Shown here one piece after another: positions 51,007 to 60,193 of a stretch of 64,000 nt of DNA. The DNA comes from an uncultured Lachnospiraceae bacterium (lineage in GTDB: Bacteria; Bacillota; Clostridia; Lachnospirales; Lachnospiraceae). How positions within the stretch are numbered: position 1 is the stretch's first letter; the number at the start of each line of letters is the position of its first letter. The translations under genes and the position numbers were made by a program. The stretch spans positions 237,405 to 301,404 of the forward strand of contig CAMNSZ010000001.1 in assembly GCA_946557105.1 (NCBI GenBank), written 5' to 3'. The notes below the pieces were generated by a model. That model was given only the letters and a program-made list of their open reading frames with translations. It was not told where the DNA came from and did no database searches.

Positions 51007-53794
51007 TACGATCACGGTAAAGCAATACTTTCTCCAGAACAATCGCCGGACTCATTCCTAAGAATCGCAGCGTATTGACGCCCTGTTTACATTTCACAGC
51101 GCTTTCCGTAATCTTAATCTGTTCCAATGCTTCCCGATGCCACTGGCTGCTGCCGAAAAACTCGCGCTCCTCCTCCCTCACCGTATTGACAATACAAACC
51201 TCGCCGTCATTGAGAGAAAATCCTACATATTGCTTTCTGTCGTATGTAACCGGCGTTGTGGCTGCCATATATAGTCTGAGCTTATAGCTTCCCGCCTCCT
51301 CCGCCCAAAAGCGATATTCCACATAAGGTCTCTTCTCCTCCTTCATAAAATCAGCCGTAACCGGATAAATCTTTATTGCGCTTCCCGTTCTCCCGTATGG
51401 ACGAAGCACCTTAAAGCCGCCCTTTTCCACGTCTTGCTTCCCTTGAAAATGGCTTGCTTCCATACAAATATATCCATCGCTTTCCAGAAACATTTCCTTT
51501 TCCGAATGCAGCTTTTTGTTTTCGGCTTCCAGACGGATGACAGCCTCTCCGTATCCCACATTCCGAACCGTAAAGCTTCCCGCCGCTTTTCCCTCAAATC
51601 TTTCTCTGTGGATATGAAGCTTGATTGTTTCGCTTTTTTCCACCACGCCCTCCGTATCAGAAAAGCTTATCCACGGACACTCCGTACTGATTTGATAGGT
51701 GACCGCCTGACTGCTCGCGCAGGCAATCACAAACACAATATCGTCCACCCCCTGCTTAAGCCCGTCTCTCCAGACCTGCGGTCTGTCGCTCCAGCAGCCG
51801 CCCGTCACATAACGTTCATCATCTGTTCTGGATACAATCATCCTTGGCTTATTTACGGGGTGTACATAGAGCATCTTGGGGTATTTTGCATCTTCTTCGT
51901 TCCAGTGTGTAAATCCGATATGCTCCGACAATCCAAAACCGTAAAAATACCCGTTGTCAACGGTATGATATTCCTCTGTAAGACAGTCATCCCTGCGGAT
52001 ACACTCCTCCACAAGCTTGGCAATATCATTTGCCTCCACCCGGTTCTGCTCCGCATACAGAGCGTTTCTTCCCGCCAGAATCCACATTTTCATCAAATTG
52101 GCCGTTCCACATGCAGGATAATACACAAGAGAAATAAAAGCTCCTCTCTTTTCCTTCGGACATTTTGCCTTCATTTCATTACAAATCTTCAAAATCCGAT
52201 CCGCTTTCTTCAGCGCTTCTTGCGCCTCTCCAAAATGTACAGGATGGTACACCTTATCATTCATCACCTCATGCTTACGGCAGGCAAGAAGTCCTGTATA
52301 ATCCATAAATACCAAAAATAACTGCTCCAGCTCCTCCTCCGTGAAGCTGTCTCCAAACAAAACCGCAAGCCATCTTTTCATATATTCCTCTGTGACGGCT
52401 GCATCCTGTCCTCCCCAACGGTCAATATCATATGCAAGATCTAAAAAGAAGGACAAACCATATTCCTGCGTTCCGATATCCCCTATATTTGTCACCCAGA
52501 TTTCTTGTACTCCATACTCGTAGGCCTGCGTCATCTGTTCCCACAGCCTAGGCAGATATGTGGAGCCTATCCATTTAAACGAATAGGGTCCTCCGTTCAT
52601 GTCCATATGGTAATACATTCCATATCCGCCCTTGTGCGAACGCATCTGCTCCGTGGGCAGCGTTCTGGTCGCACCCACATTGTTGTCGCTCAGCATCAGC
52701 GTCACCCCCTCCAGTTCAGGGTCGCCTATCAGTCCGGGAACCTGTTTATTTCCGTAAAAGAATTCCTCCACCTCGGTAAACAGCACAATCTGTCTGGGCA
52801 CCTGCATAACGTCCTTATTGATTGTCTCTCGAATCAGCCGGTTCTGCGTATGCAAAACCTCTCTCAACAAATCAATATTTTCTTTTAAAGAAGCTTCTTT
52901 TTCCAAAAGCGCAGTATCATTTTCTCCACGCATGCCCATAGTAATCACATTTTCAAACGCCTTGTTTCTTAAAAGCCCGTCCCTCCAGAACCGGGTAATT
53001 CCCTCCAGATTACTGCGAAAATCCCATGCATCCCCGTAAACGGAATCCTTCCCCCTCATCAACCCGTATTCGCCGCCGCTGCGCATACAGGGCTCATGAT
53101 GGGAAGTGCTCATGACCACGCCTAATTCGTCCGCCAGTTTTGCGCTTTTAAGCCCCGGTCCGTCCAGACTAAAGTTTGACGCCCACATTGCGGGCCACAA
53201 ATAATTTCCCTTTAGACGCAGCAGCAGCTCAAATATCCGCTCATAGCACTCCTCATTGATTCCTCCAAAATGGGTTTTTGCCCAATTTCCAAAGGCAGGC
53301 CACTCATCGTTAATGAAAAACCCCCTGTACTTTACGGAAGGCTCTCTGGACACCATATTGCAACTCTCTGTCAGCACCACTCTTTCCTGCTTTTTCGGCG
53401 TCACATGATTCCAGTTGACAAGCGGCGATACGCCCATTAATTCAGACAAATGGAAAAGTCCGTAAACGGTTCCCCTCTTATCGCTTCCCGCAATCACTAA
53501 AGCTTCCTCAATATACTCCGTGGGCTGCTTAAGAATCCAAAAAGCATAAACCTCTCTCTTTCCCCTGACCTTACTTAAGTCAATCAGCTGCCTGCTCTCC
53601 AGCTCATCCAATATGGCGCTGCGGCCTATTGTTCCATAAATCACCATATGGGAAACGCATTGACCCGGCTCAAATATTTTGGGATAACTCCCTGTCACAA
53701 GCTCTATATCCCTCCTGACATAACCGGCAGCCCTACGGACTCCCGGATAAGCTGTGTCTTCATCATAAAATACGGTACATGCACTGATTTCCAT
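50918..53794 (-). CDS. Glycoside hydrolase family 115-like protein
   Basis: 958 aa; KYRGFFINDEWPAFGNWAKTHFGGINEECYERIFELLLRLKGNYLWPAMW; MGMRGENDTALLEK; MYYHMDMNGGPYSFKWIGSTYLPRLWEQMTQAYEYGVQEIWVTNIGDI. Confidence 0.88.
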   Translation of the reverse strand: MEISACTVFYDEDTAYPGVRRAAGYVRRDIELVTGSYPKIFEPGQCVSHMVIYGTIGRSAILDELESRQLIDLSKVRGKREVYAFWILKQPTEYIEEALVIAGSDKRGTVYGLFHLSELMGVSPLVNWNHVTPKKQERVVLTESCNMVSREPSVKYRGFFINDEWPAFGNWAKTHFGGINEECYERIFELLLRLKGNYLWPAMWASNFSLDGPGLKSAKLADELGVVMSTSHHEPCMRSGGEYGLMRGKDSVYGDAWDFRSNLEGITRFWRDGLLRNKAFENVITMGMRGENDTALLEKEASLKENIDLLREVLHTQNRLIRETINKDVMQVPRQIVLFTEVEEFFYGNKQVPGLIGDPELEGVTLMLSDNNVGATRTLPTEQMRSHKGGYGMYYHMDMNGGPYSFKWIGSTYLPRLWEQMTQAYEYGVQEIWVTNIGDIGTQEYGLSFFLDLAYDIDRWGGQDAAVTEEYMKRWLAVLFGDSFTEEELEQLFLVFMDYTGLLACRKHEVMNDKVYHPVHFGEAQEALKKADRILKICNEMKAKCPKEKRGAFISLVYYPACGTANLMKMWILAGRNALYAEQNRVEANDIAKLVEECIRRDDCLTEEYHTVDNGYFYGFGLSEHIGFTHWNEEDAKYPKMLYVHPVNKPRMIVSRTDDERYVTGGCWSDRPQVWRDGLKQGVDDIVFVIACASSQAVTYQISTECPWISFSDTEGVVEKSETIKLHIHRERFEGKAAGSFTVRNVGYGEAVIRLEAENKKLHSEKEMFLESDGYICMEASHFQGKQDVEKGGFKVLRPYGRTGSAIKIYPVTADFMKEEKRPYVEYRFWAEEAGSYKLRLYMAATTPVTYDRKQYVGFSLNDGEVCIVNTVREEEREFFGSSQWHREALEQIKITESAVKCKQGVNTLRFLGMSPAIVLEKVLLYRDRISLPQSYLGPVESYKYCPDNALGNNRTYD

Positions 53795-53804
53795 TCCAAT
53801 CTCC

Positions 53805-53900
53805 CTTCCTGAGCGTTTGCGCCACGGAATAACGCAATGCTCCAATGTGTGTTTTTAATCAGGCAGATTTGTGCGCCTTGACACAAATCTGTCCGGCTGA
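53805..53900 (-). repeat. Start-proximal dispersed intergenic element, copy C (more diverged)
   Basis: Minus strand CCGGACAGATTTGTG...CACAAATCTG...CCGTGGCGCAAACGCTCAGG directly before AAGGGAGATTGGAATG. Confidence 0.5.
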
Positions 53901-53945
53901 AATGATGTTGTTTTTACCGTTAATATAACAACATTTCAGCCGGAC
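53891..53945. repeat. Long near-perfect palindrome
   Basis: GTCCGGCTGAAATGATGTTGTT / AACAACATTTCAGCCGGAC arms differing by a 3-nt insertion. Confidence 0.85.
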
Positions 53946-54003
53946 ATCTACACGCCACATTACCTGTTCATTGCGTCAGGTGACTGGATTTTGTATTTTG
54001 TAT

Positions 54004-54897
54004 TTATACTCTGATATCTATCGCCTTATTCAGATTTTTTATCTCAATCTTTTTATGGCTTCCGCCATATTCACCGTCCAAAGTCCATGCTATGGTATCG
54101 TCGGATTCCAGATAGAGCTTTGCCGTCCTAAAGCAATACATGGCATTCGTATCAATATTCCTGTCAAGCAAAGACACTATCAGATTATTCAGCTCCAACG
54201 GATTGGAGGGAAGCTTTATGAGCGTTACCTCAAACACACCGTCGTCCAGCTTTACATGCTTTCCCGTAATGCGCTTAAAGCCTCCCACCGAAAGGGAATT
54301 GGTAATCATGCCAAAAACAAAGTCATCCTCTATTACCTTATCCTCATAGGCAACCCGCATATGATAGGAGCGAATCGCCGACAAACGTTTAACTCCCTCC
54401 AAAAGATATGCCATATGGCCTAAAATATTTTTGATATCCTGCCCCGTCTCATAGGATACCTCCGTAAACAACCCGAAAGCAGCAATATAGACAAATATAT
54501 CCTGATTGAAAGAACCGATGTCACAGGCAAAATTTCTGCCTTTTACCGCCTTCTCCGCCGCCTTCACCATATTTTTGGGCAACGAAAGGCTTCCTCCGAA
54601 ATCGTTGGTGCTGCCGGCAGGAAGATAGCCGATAGGAGTATTAAAGCCGCTTTTTATCATGCCTGTCACCACTTCGTCAAGAGTTCCGTCTCCCCCGCCG
54701 CAGACAATCAAATCATATATAGGCTCGCGTTTTGCCGTAAGCTCCATTGCATCCTGATGCTTTTGTGTGGGATGTATCGTAATCTCATAACCTGCTCTTG
54801 CAAAAATATCAAGGATATCTGCCAGTTTATTGCGTATCCGGGCCTTCCCTGCTTTGGGATTATATATAAACAGCATTTTTTTATTCATTTTCCGCAC
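54004..54897 (-). CDS. Diacylglycerol kinase-family lipid kinase (YegS/DgkB-like)
   Basis: MLFIYNPKAGKARIRNKL; IVCGGGDGTLDEVVTGM; IGYLPAGSTNDFGGSL. Confidence 0.93.
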   Translation of the reverse strand: MRKMNKKMLFIYNPKAGKARIRNKLADILDIFARAGYEITIHPTQKHQDAMELTAKREPIYDLIVCGGGDGTLDEVVTGMIKSGFNTPIGYLPAGSTNDFGGSLSLPKNMVKAAEKAVKGRNFACDIGSFNQDIFVYIAAFGLFTEVSYETGQDIKNILGHMAYLLEGVKRLSAIRSYHMRVAYEDKVIEDDFVFGMITNSLSVGGFKRITGKHVKLDDGVFEVTLIKLPSNPLELNNLIVSLLDRNIDTNAMYCFRTAKLYLESDDTIAWTLDGEYGGSHKKIEIKNLNKAIDIRV

Positions 54898-55000
54898 CTC
54901 CTGTCGCTATTACTTTTCTATAGCCGAAAAAGGCTGGTACAACAGAAAATTCCATTGTTCCCGCCTCCTTTTGATTTCCGCGTTTAATTTTTATCCGCCG

Positions 55001-55261
55001 TCAAGCCACCTGACCGCTCAAAAATTTCTCAATTCCTTCAACTGCAACCTGCTCGTCCTCGCCATCTGCCGTAACCAGCAGCTCCTCTCCATTATCCAAG
55101 CCAAGACTCATCATCCCCATAATGCTTTTTGCATTAACCTTTTTCTCTCCCGACTGAATATAAATAGTGCTTTCATATTTGCTAGCCTCCTGCACCAAAA
55201 GTGCCACAGGTCTTGCTTCCAGCCCATTCTCCAGCTGAATTTGAATATTCTTCCTTGTCAT
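55001..55261 (-). CDS. HPr family protein with His15 replaced by Glu (Crh-like)
   Basis: NGLEARPVALLVQEASKYESTIYIQSGEKKVNAKSIMGMMSLGLDNGEELLV. Confidence 0.92.
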   Translation of the reverse strand: MTRKNIQIQLENGLEARPVALLVQEASKYESTIYIQSGEKKVNAKSIMGMMSLGLDNGEELLVTADGEDEQVAVEGIEKFLSGQVA

Positions 55262-56148
55262 TGTATTTCCTCCTCTTTTTTCAGGCTCTTTATTTTCCCT
55301 GCAAGCTCAGTGAGCTTGCGCAATCTGTGATTGACGCCGGATTTCCCCACAGGCGGGCTTAAAAATTCACCAAGCTCTTTTAACGGCGCATCCGGATTCT
55401 CCAAACGTACCTCTGCCATTTGGCGCAGATTCTCAGGTAAATTCTGAAACCCATAATGGACTCGAATATATTCGATATCCTCTATCTGTCTGGTTGCGGC
55501 ATTAACGGTCTTGGTAATATTCGCCGCTTCACAGTTTACGCGTCTATTGACAGAGTTCCGCACCTCCTTCAGTATCCGCATATTCTCCAGATTCATGAGA
55601 GACACGGGCGCCTCGCATACATTCAGTAGGTTTACGATTCCCTCTCCTTCTTTTATATATACGACATAATATCTTTTGCGAAGTATAGTCTTCGCCTCAA
55701 TGTTAAATTCCTGCATTATTTCCTGCAGCTGCTCTGCCTTATCCTTGTGCGTACACACAAATTCCAAATGATACCCCTTTTTAGGGTCGCTTATGGAACC
55801 GCAGCCAAGGAAAGCCCCTCTCAGAAATGCTCTCTGACAACAGGAATTCTTAATAAGCAGCGGATTTACAGGCTCTTCCAGCTTACCGGTTTTGGATAGC
55901 AGCGCCTGCATCTGTTCCCCGCTTATCGGAACATCAGCCTCTATATTATATGTTTTTTTTAATAATGTAAAGCCTTTTCTTACAACAGCCTCATTTTCTG
56001 TCTGAAATCCGATGGTAAAATTACCGTTTTTATCCCTGCCGTATTGCCCGCAGCAGCTCATAACCGCCGCCAGTTCCGCCAGCTGGCAATGCCTTGCGGA
56101 GCTGACGCGCTTTGCAAGCTCGTCCTTAACTTCACTTGAAAATGACAT
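55258..56148 (-). CDS. whiA: DNA-binding protein WhiA
   Basis: MSFSSEVKDELAKR; C-terminal LKELGEFLSPPVGKSGVNHRLRKL. Confidence 0.96.
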   Translation of the reverse strand: MSFSSEVKDELAKRVSSARHCQLAELAAVMSCCGQYGRDKNGNFTIGFQTENEAVVRKGFTLLKKTYNIEADVPISGEQMQALLSKTGKLEEPVNPLLIKNSCCQRAFLRGAFLGCGSISDPKKGYHLEFVCTHKDKAEQLQEIMQEFNIEAKTILRKRYYVVYIKEGEGIVNLLNVCEAPVSLMNLENMRILKEVRNSVNRRVNCEAANITKTVNAATRQIEDIEYIRVHYGFQNLPENLRQMAEVRLENPDAPLKELGEFLSPPVGKSGVNHRLRKLTELAGKIKSLKKEEEIQ

Positions 56149-56163
56149 AATTTCTCAACTCTC

Positions 56164-57021
56164 CTAAGCGGAAATATCCCTGTGATAAAGCTTCATACCA
56201 TAATTTCCCTGATTCTTCATTCTGTTATACAGGGCGTTCGCCAAGGTAACGCTTCTGTGCCTGCCGCCGGTACAGCCGATAGCAACCACCAGACGATATT
56301 TTCCTTCCTTCACATAATTAGGAATCAGAAATTGTATCATATCCGTCAATTTATCCAAGAAGCAATCTGCTTCTTGAAACTTCATCACATAATCCTGAAC
56401 CTCTTTGTCGTTTCCCGTCTTAGCCTTCAGCTCATCAATATAGAAGGGGTTCGGAAGAAAGCGCACATCAAAAACCAAATCCGCATCCGCCGGAATCCCG
56501 TTTTTAAAACCAAAGGACATCACTGTGACCATAAGGTTATTGTACCGTTCATTCTTTACAAAAATACGGTCAAGCTCTTCCTTAAGTTCCCTTGTCAGCA
56601 GATTGGAGGTATCAATGACATAATCTGCATTCTTTCGGATATTCTCCAAAATTTTACGCTCCCTGCGTATACCATCCTCCACCCTGCCGCCTGCCTCTAA
56701 AGGATGAACCCGCCTCGTCTCCTTATAACGCTTAATTAGCGCGGCTTCGTCCGCATCCATAAACAAAATTTCAAACTTATAGCCGTTATTTTTTAAATTT
56801 TCCAAAATACGGGTAACATCTTCAAAGGACTGATCCGCACGCACATCCAGCCCCAACGCCACCCTGCTGATTTCGCTGTTAGGCATTGCAATCAGCTCCA
56901 CAAATTTTTCTATGAGGGATACGGGAAGATTGTCTACACAGTAAAATCCGTCATCCTCCAACATTTTCAGCGCAGTTCTTTTCCCGCCTCCGCTCATACC
57001 TGTCACTACTACAAATCTCAT
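56164..57021 (-). CDS. rapZ: RNase adapter RapZ
   Basis: MRFVVVTGMSGGGKRTALKMLEDDGFYCVDNLPVSLI; VAIGCTGGRHRSVTLAN. Confidence 0.97.
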   Translation of the reverse strand: MRFVVVTGMSGGGKRTALKMLEDDGFYCVDNLPVSLIEKFVELIAMPNSEISRVALGLDVRADQSFEDVTRILENLKNNGYKFEILFMDADEAALIKRYKETRRVHPLEAGGRVEDGIRRERKILENIRKNADYVIDTSNLLTRELKEELDRIFVKNERYNNLMVTVMSFGFKNGIPADADLVFDVRFLPNPFYIDELKAKTGNDKEVQDYVMKFQEADCFLDKLTDMIQFLIPNYVKEGKYRLVVAIGCTGGRHRSVTLANALYNRMKNQGNYGMKLYHRDISA

Positions 57022-57036
57022 AAGCACCTCATTTGT

Positions 57037-57951
57037 CTAAAAACGCCCCAAAAATATAATCTCCGGCTCCAGCCGCACGTGGAATTTATCCTCCACACAG
57101 GTTTGCACCTCACCGATAACCTGCATAACATCCGACGCCGTTGCATTCCCTTTATTGATAACGAAACCGCAATGCTTCTCCGATACCTGCGCGCCGCCAA
57201 TCTGCAATCCTTTAAGCCCCGCCTTCATAATCAGCTCTCCCGCAAAGTATCCTTCCGGGCGCTTAAAGGTACTTCCTGCACTGGGATACTCCAACGGCTG
57301 CTTTTCTCTTCTTTTTGCCGCAAGCTCCTCCATCCTTTCCCTGATTTCCGAAGCGTTTCCCTGCTGAAGCTCAAATACCACCTCTGTCACAATAAACGGC
57401 TGGTGCTTGATAGTGCTAAAGCGATAACCAAACTCCATGGTCTCATTGTCAAGCTCCAAAAGCTCGCCCTCCCTGTTAAGTACCGTCACGCGGCTCACTA
57501 CCTGACTCATCTCGCCTCCGTAAGCGCCTGCGTTCATCACTACGCCGCCCCCCACCGTGCCGGGAATCCCCGACGCAAACTCCAAGCCTGTCAAGCCATG
57601 CTCCATGGCGGTTCTCGCCACCAAAGACAGCTGTGCCCCCGCCTGTGCCACAATACGGCTGCCCTCTACACGGATATCATTCATACTGCCGCCTATCTGC
57701 AGTACTACACCTCTATAGCCCTCGTCGCTCACAATAAGATTACTTCCGTTCCCCACAACTACAAAGGGAACCTCCACCATCTGAAGATAACGCTGAACCT
57801 TTTGCAGCTGGAGGGTATTTTCCAACTCCACCAGACAGTCCGCCGGTCCTCCGACCCGAAATGTAGTATGTGCGGACATGGGCTCCTGTAGACGGATATT
57901 GCCCTCCGGCACATAACCCTTTAATGCATTCAATACTGCTCCACTAATCAT
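57037..57951 (-). CDS. murB: UDP-N-acetylmuramate dehydrogenase
   Basis: VVGNGSNLIVSDEGYRGVV; GLEFASGIPGTVGGGVVMNAGAYGGE; YPSAGSTFKRPEGYFAGELI. Confidence 0.97.
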   Translation of the reverse strand: MISGAVLNALKGYVPEGNIRLQEPMSAHTTFRVGGPADCLVELENTLQLQKVQRYLQMVEVPFVVVGNGSNLIVSDEGYRGVVLQIGGSMNDIRVEGSRIVAQAGAQLSLVARTAMEHGLTGLEFASGIPGTVGGGVVMNAGAYGGEMSQVVSRVTVLNREGELLELDNETMEFGYRFSTIKHQPFIVTEVVFELQQGNASEIRERMEELAAKRREKQPLEYPSAGSTFKRPEGYFAGELIMKAGLKGLQIGGAQVSEKHCGFVINKGNATASDVMQVIGEVQTCVEDKFHVRLEPEIIFLGRF

Positions 57952-58135
57952 TCTCTACAGCTTCCCGCAAAATCAGAGGCAATTGTTCTCACAACCGCTC
58001 GCCAATTTTTTCCTTTTCTTCATTTTTACAAGCCTTCGCAAAGCTCCCCTATAAATATGTCTTACATAACAGACCGAAAACTTCACAATTACTATTTTAT
58101 TAGTCAACAGGCATTTATATGCCTGACGGCAGACA

Positions 58136-59092
58136 TTATCGCAGAATCAATCCCGCCGCACCGTATATTCCAGCATCGTTCCCCAGTGTTGCAAGCGTGA
58201 ATTTTGCTCCCCTGCACGCCGGAAATACATACTTTTGAAATGCCGGTTCAATATAGGACAACAATATTTCACCCGCCTTGGACACGCCGCCTCCGATTAC
58301 AAAAACCTCGGGATTTACCACATCGGCAACTGCCGCAAGACCCTTTCCCAAATACTCCCCGAACCGTTGGGCAATTTCAACCGCCACGACGTCGCCTGCC
58401 TTCACGGCGTCAAACACCGCCTTTGCGGTAAGCTCTCCTCCCTCCCTTAAAATGCTGGGGGAAGCATCCTTTTCCAAACGCCTTTTTGCCAACCTGACAA
58501 TGCCTGTGGCGGAAGCGTACTGCTCCAGACAGCCTCTGTTCTTGCAGCCGCACTGCTCGGGCTCGTTGTCTTCTATATGAATATGACCGATCTCACCGGC
58601 TCCTCCCACGGCGCCGTTGAGTATTTTTCCGTTCACAATAATTCCGCCGCCCACGCCGGTTCCCAAGGTAACGGCAACAAGATTTTTATAACCCTTGCCG
58701 CCTCCCTGCCACATTTCGCCATAAGCCGCTACATTGGCGTCATTTGCCGACTCAACCGGCAAATGGAGGTATCCGTTCAATGTATTTGACAGATTAAATA
58801 CACCCCAGCCTAAGTTGACGGCGCCGTTGACCATAACGCCTTCGTCATCCACCGCACCCGGCGCACCCACGCCTACCCCGACTACCTCATCTAACAAGAT
58901 TGATTTTTCCTTCATTTTGCTGCGAATGCTCTCCGCTATGTCAGGCAGAATCGCCGCACCCTCATTATCCTTCACGGTTGGGATTTCCCATTTATCCAGC
59001 ACGTGTGCGTCTCTGTCGAACAGGCCCAGCTTTACAGTTGTGCCGCCTATATCCACGCCAAATGCATATTTTCCTATATCAGCTTCATTCAA
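58136..59092 (-). CDS. glk: ROK family glucokinase
   Basis: FGVDIGGTTVKLGLFD; GTGVGGGIIVNGKIL; EQCGCKNRGCLEQYAS. Confidence 0.93.
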   Translation of the reverse strand: MNEADIGKYAFGVDIGGTTVKLGLFDRDAHVLDKWEIPTVKDNEGAAILPDIAESIRSKMKEKSILLDEVVGVGVGAPGAVDDEGVMVNGAVNLGWGVFNLSNTLNGYLHLPVESANDANVAAYGEMWQGGGKGYKNLVAVTLGTGVGGGIIVNGKILNGAVGGAGEIGHIHIEDNEPEQCGCKNRGCLEQYASATGIVRLAKRRLEKDASPSILREGGELTAKAVFDAVKAGDVVAVEIAQRFGEYLGKGLAAVADVVNPEVFVIGGGVSKAGEILLSYIEPAFQKYVFPACRGAKFTLATLGNDAGIYGAAGLILR

Positions 59093-59094
59093 TT

Positions 59095-60042
59095 TTATTC
59101 AACCTCTTCCTCTTCTTCTCTTCTTTTTGCCAAAGAATTCTGGACGCGTGTGTAAAGCTCCTGCGCCGCATTATATCCCATTTTCTTCTGACGATGGTTA
59201 ACCGCCGCAGATTCACAGATAATCGCCAGATTCCGACCCGGACGAATAGGAATATTATGACATACTATTTTATTGCCCAGATATTCGGTATAGTTTTCCT
59301 CCAGACCCAGTCTGTCATATTCCTTATCCTTATCCCAGTCCTCCAGACGGATTACCAAGTCGATATTCTGCGTGTCTTTAACGGAGGACGCGCCGAACAA
59401 TGCCTTTACATCCACGATGCCGATGCCCCGAAGCTCGATAAAATGCTTCGTTATATCGGGCGCCGTACCAATCAGAGTGTCGTCGCTTACCTTTCTTAGC
59501 TCTACCACGTCGTCCGTTACAAGACGGTGTCCGCGCTTTATCAACTCCAACGCCGCCTCGGATTTACCGATTCCGCTCTCGCCCGTAATCAGCACGCCCT
59601 CGCCGTATACGTCCACCAGAACGCCGTGTACGGAGATACAGGGAGCCAGCTTTACATTCAGCCATCGGATAATCTCCGCCATAAATGCGGAGGTAGACTT
59701 CTTGGTAGACAATACTGGTACCTTATGCTTAACGGCAATCTCCAAAAATATTGCATCCGGCTTCAGTTCACGACAAAATACAATACAGGGTATATCGTAG
59801 GTCATAAGCTCCTCGTATACCTCCCTCTTTCTGTCGTCGCCCAGACCCTCCATATATGTATATTCTACAAAACCAATGATTTGTAAACGTGTCGCGTCAA
59901 AATGTTCAAAATAACCTGCTATCTGCAGCGCAGGACGGTTGATATCCGGCTGAGTAATGCGGATTTTGCGCACGTCAATTTCCGGAGTCAGATTTTCCAG
60001 CTTCATCTTCTCAATCACATGGGTCAAACTTACACTTGCCAT
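59095..60042 (-). CDS. hprK: HPr kinase/phosphorylase
   Basis: VLITGESGIGKSEAALELIKRGHRLVTDD; ELRGIGIVDVKALFG. Confidence 0.97.
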   Translation of the reverse strand: MASVSLTHVIEKMKLENLTPEIDVRKIRITQPDINRPALQIAGYFEHFDATRLQIIGFVEYTYMEGLGDDRKREVYEELMTYDIPCIVFCRELKPDAIFLEIAVKHKVPVLSTKKSTSAFMAEIIRWLNVKLAPCISVHGVLVDVYGEGVLITGESGIGKSEAALELIKRGHRLVTDDVVELRKVSDDTLIGTAPDITKHFIELRGIGIVDVKALFGASSVKDTQNIDLVIRLEDWDKDKEYDRLGLEENYTEYLGNKIVCHNIPIRPGRNLAIICESAAVNHRQKKMGYNAAQELYTRVQNSLAKRREEEEEVE

Positions 60043-60193
60043 ATTTACCTCATTTCCGCGCCGCTCTCCATTCAGTCTTACCGAATGTGCGCTTATATAG
60101 TTTTACGGATATTACGGACGCAAGCTTCTTTCCGCCCCATGCCGTAAAGCCTCTCCGTATCATGGCCCGCAATATGCCTTAATCTTGATTGTA

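Noticed and set aside
51434-52321. 295-aa plus-strand ORF opposite the GH115-like gene
   Set aside because: Antisense shadow of a long conserved gene
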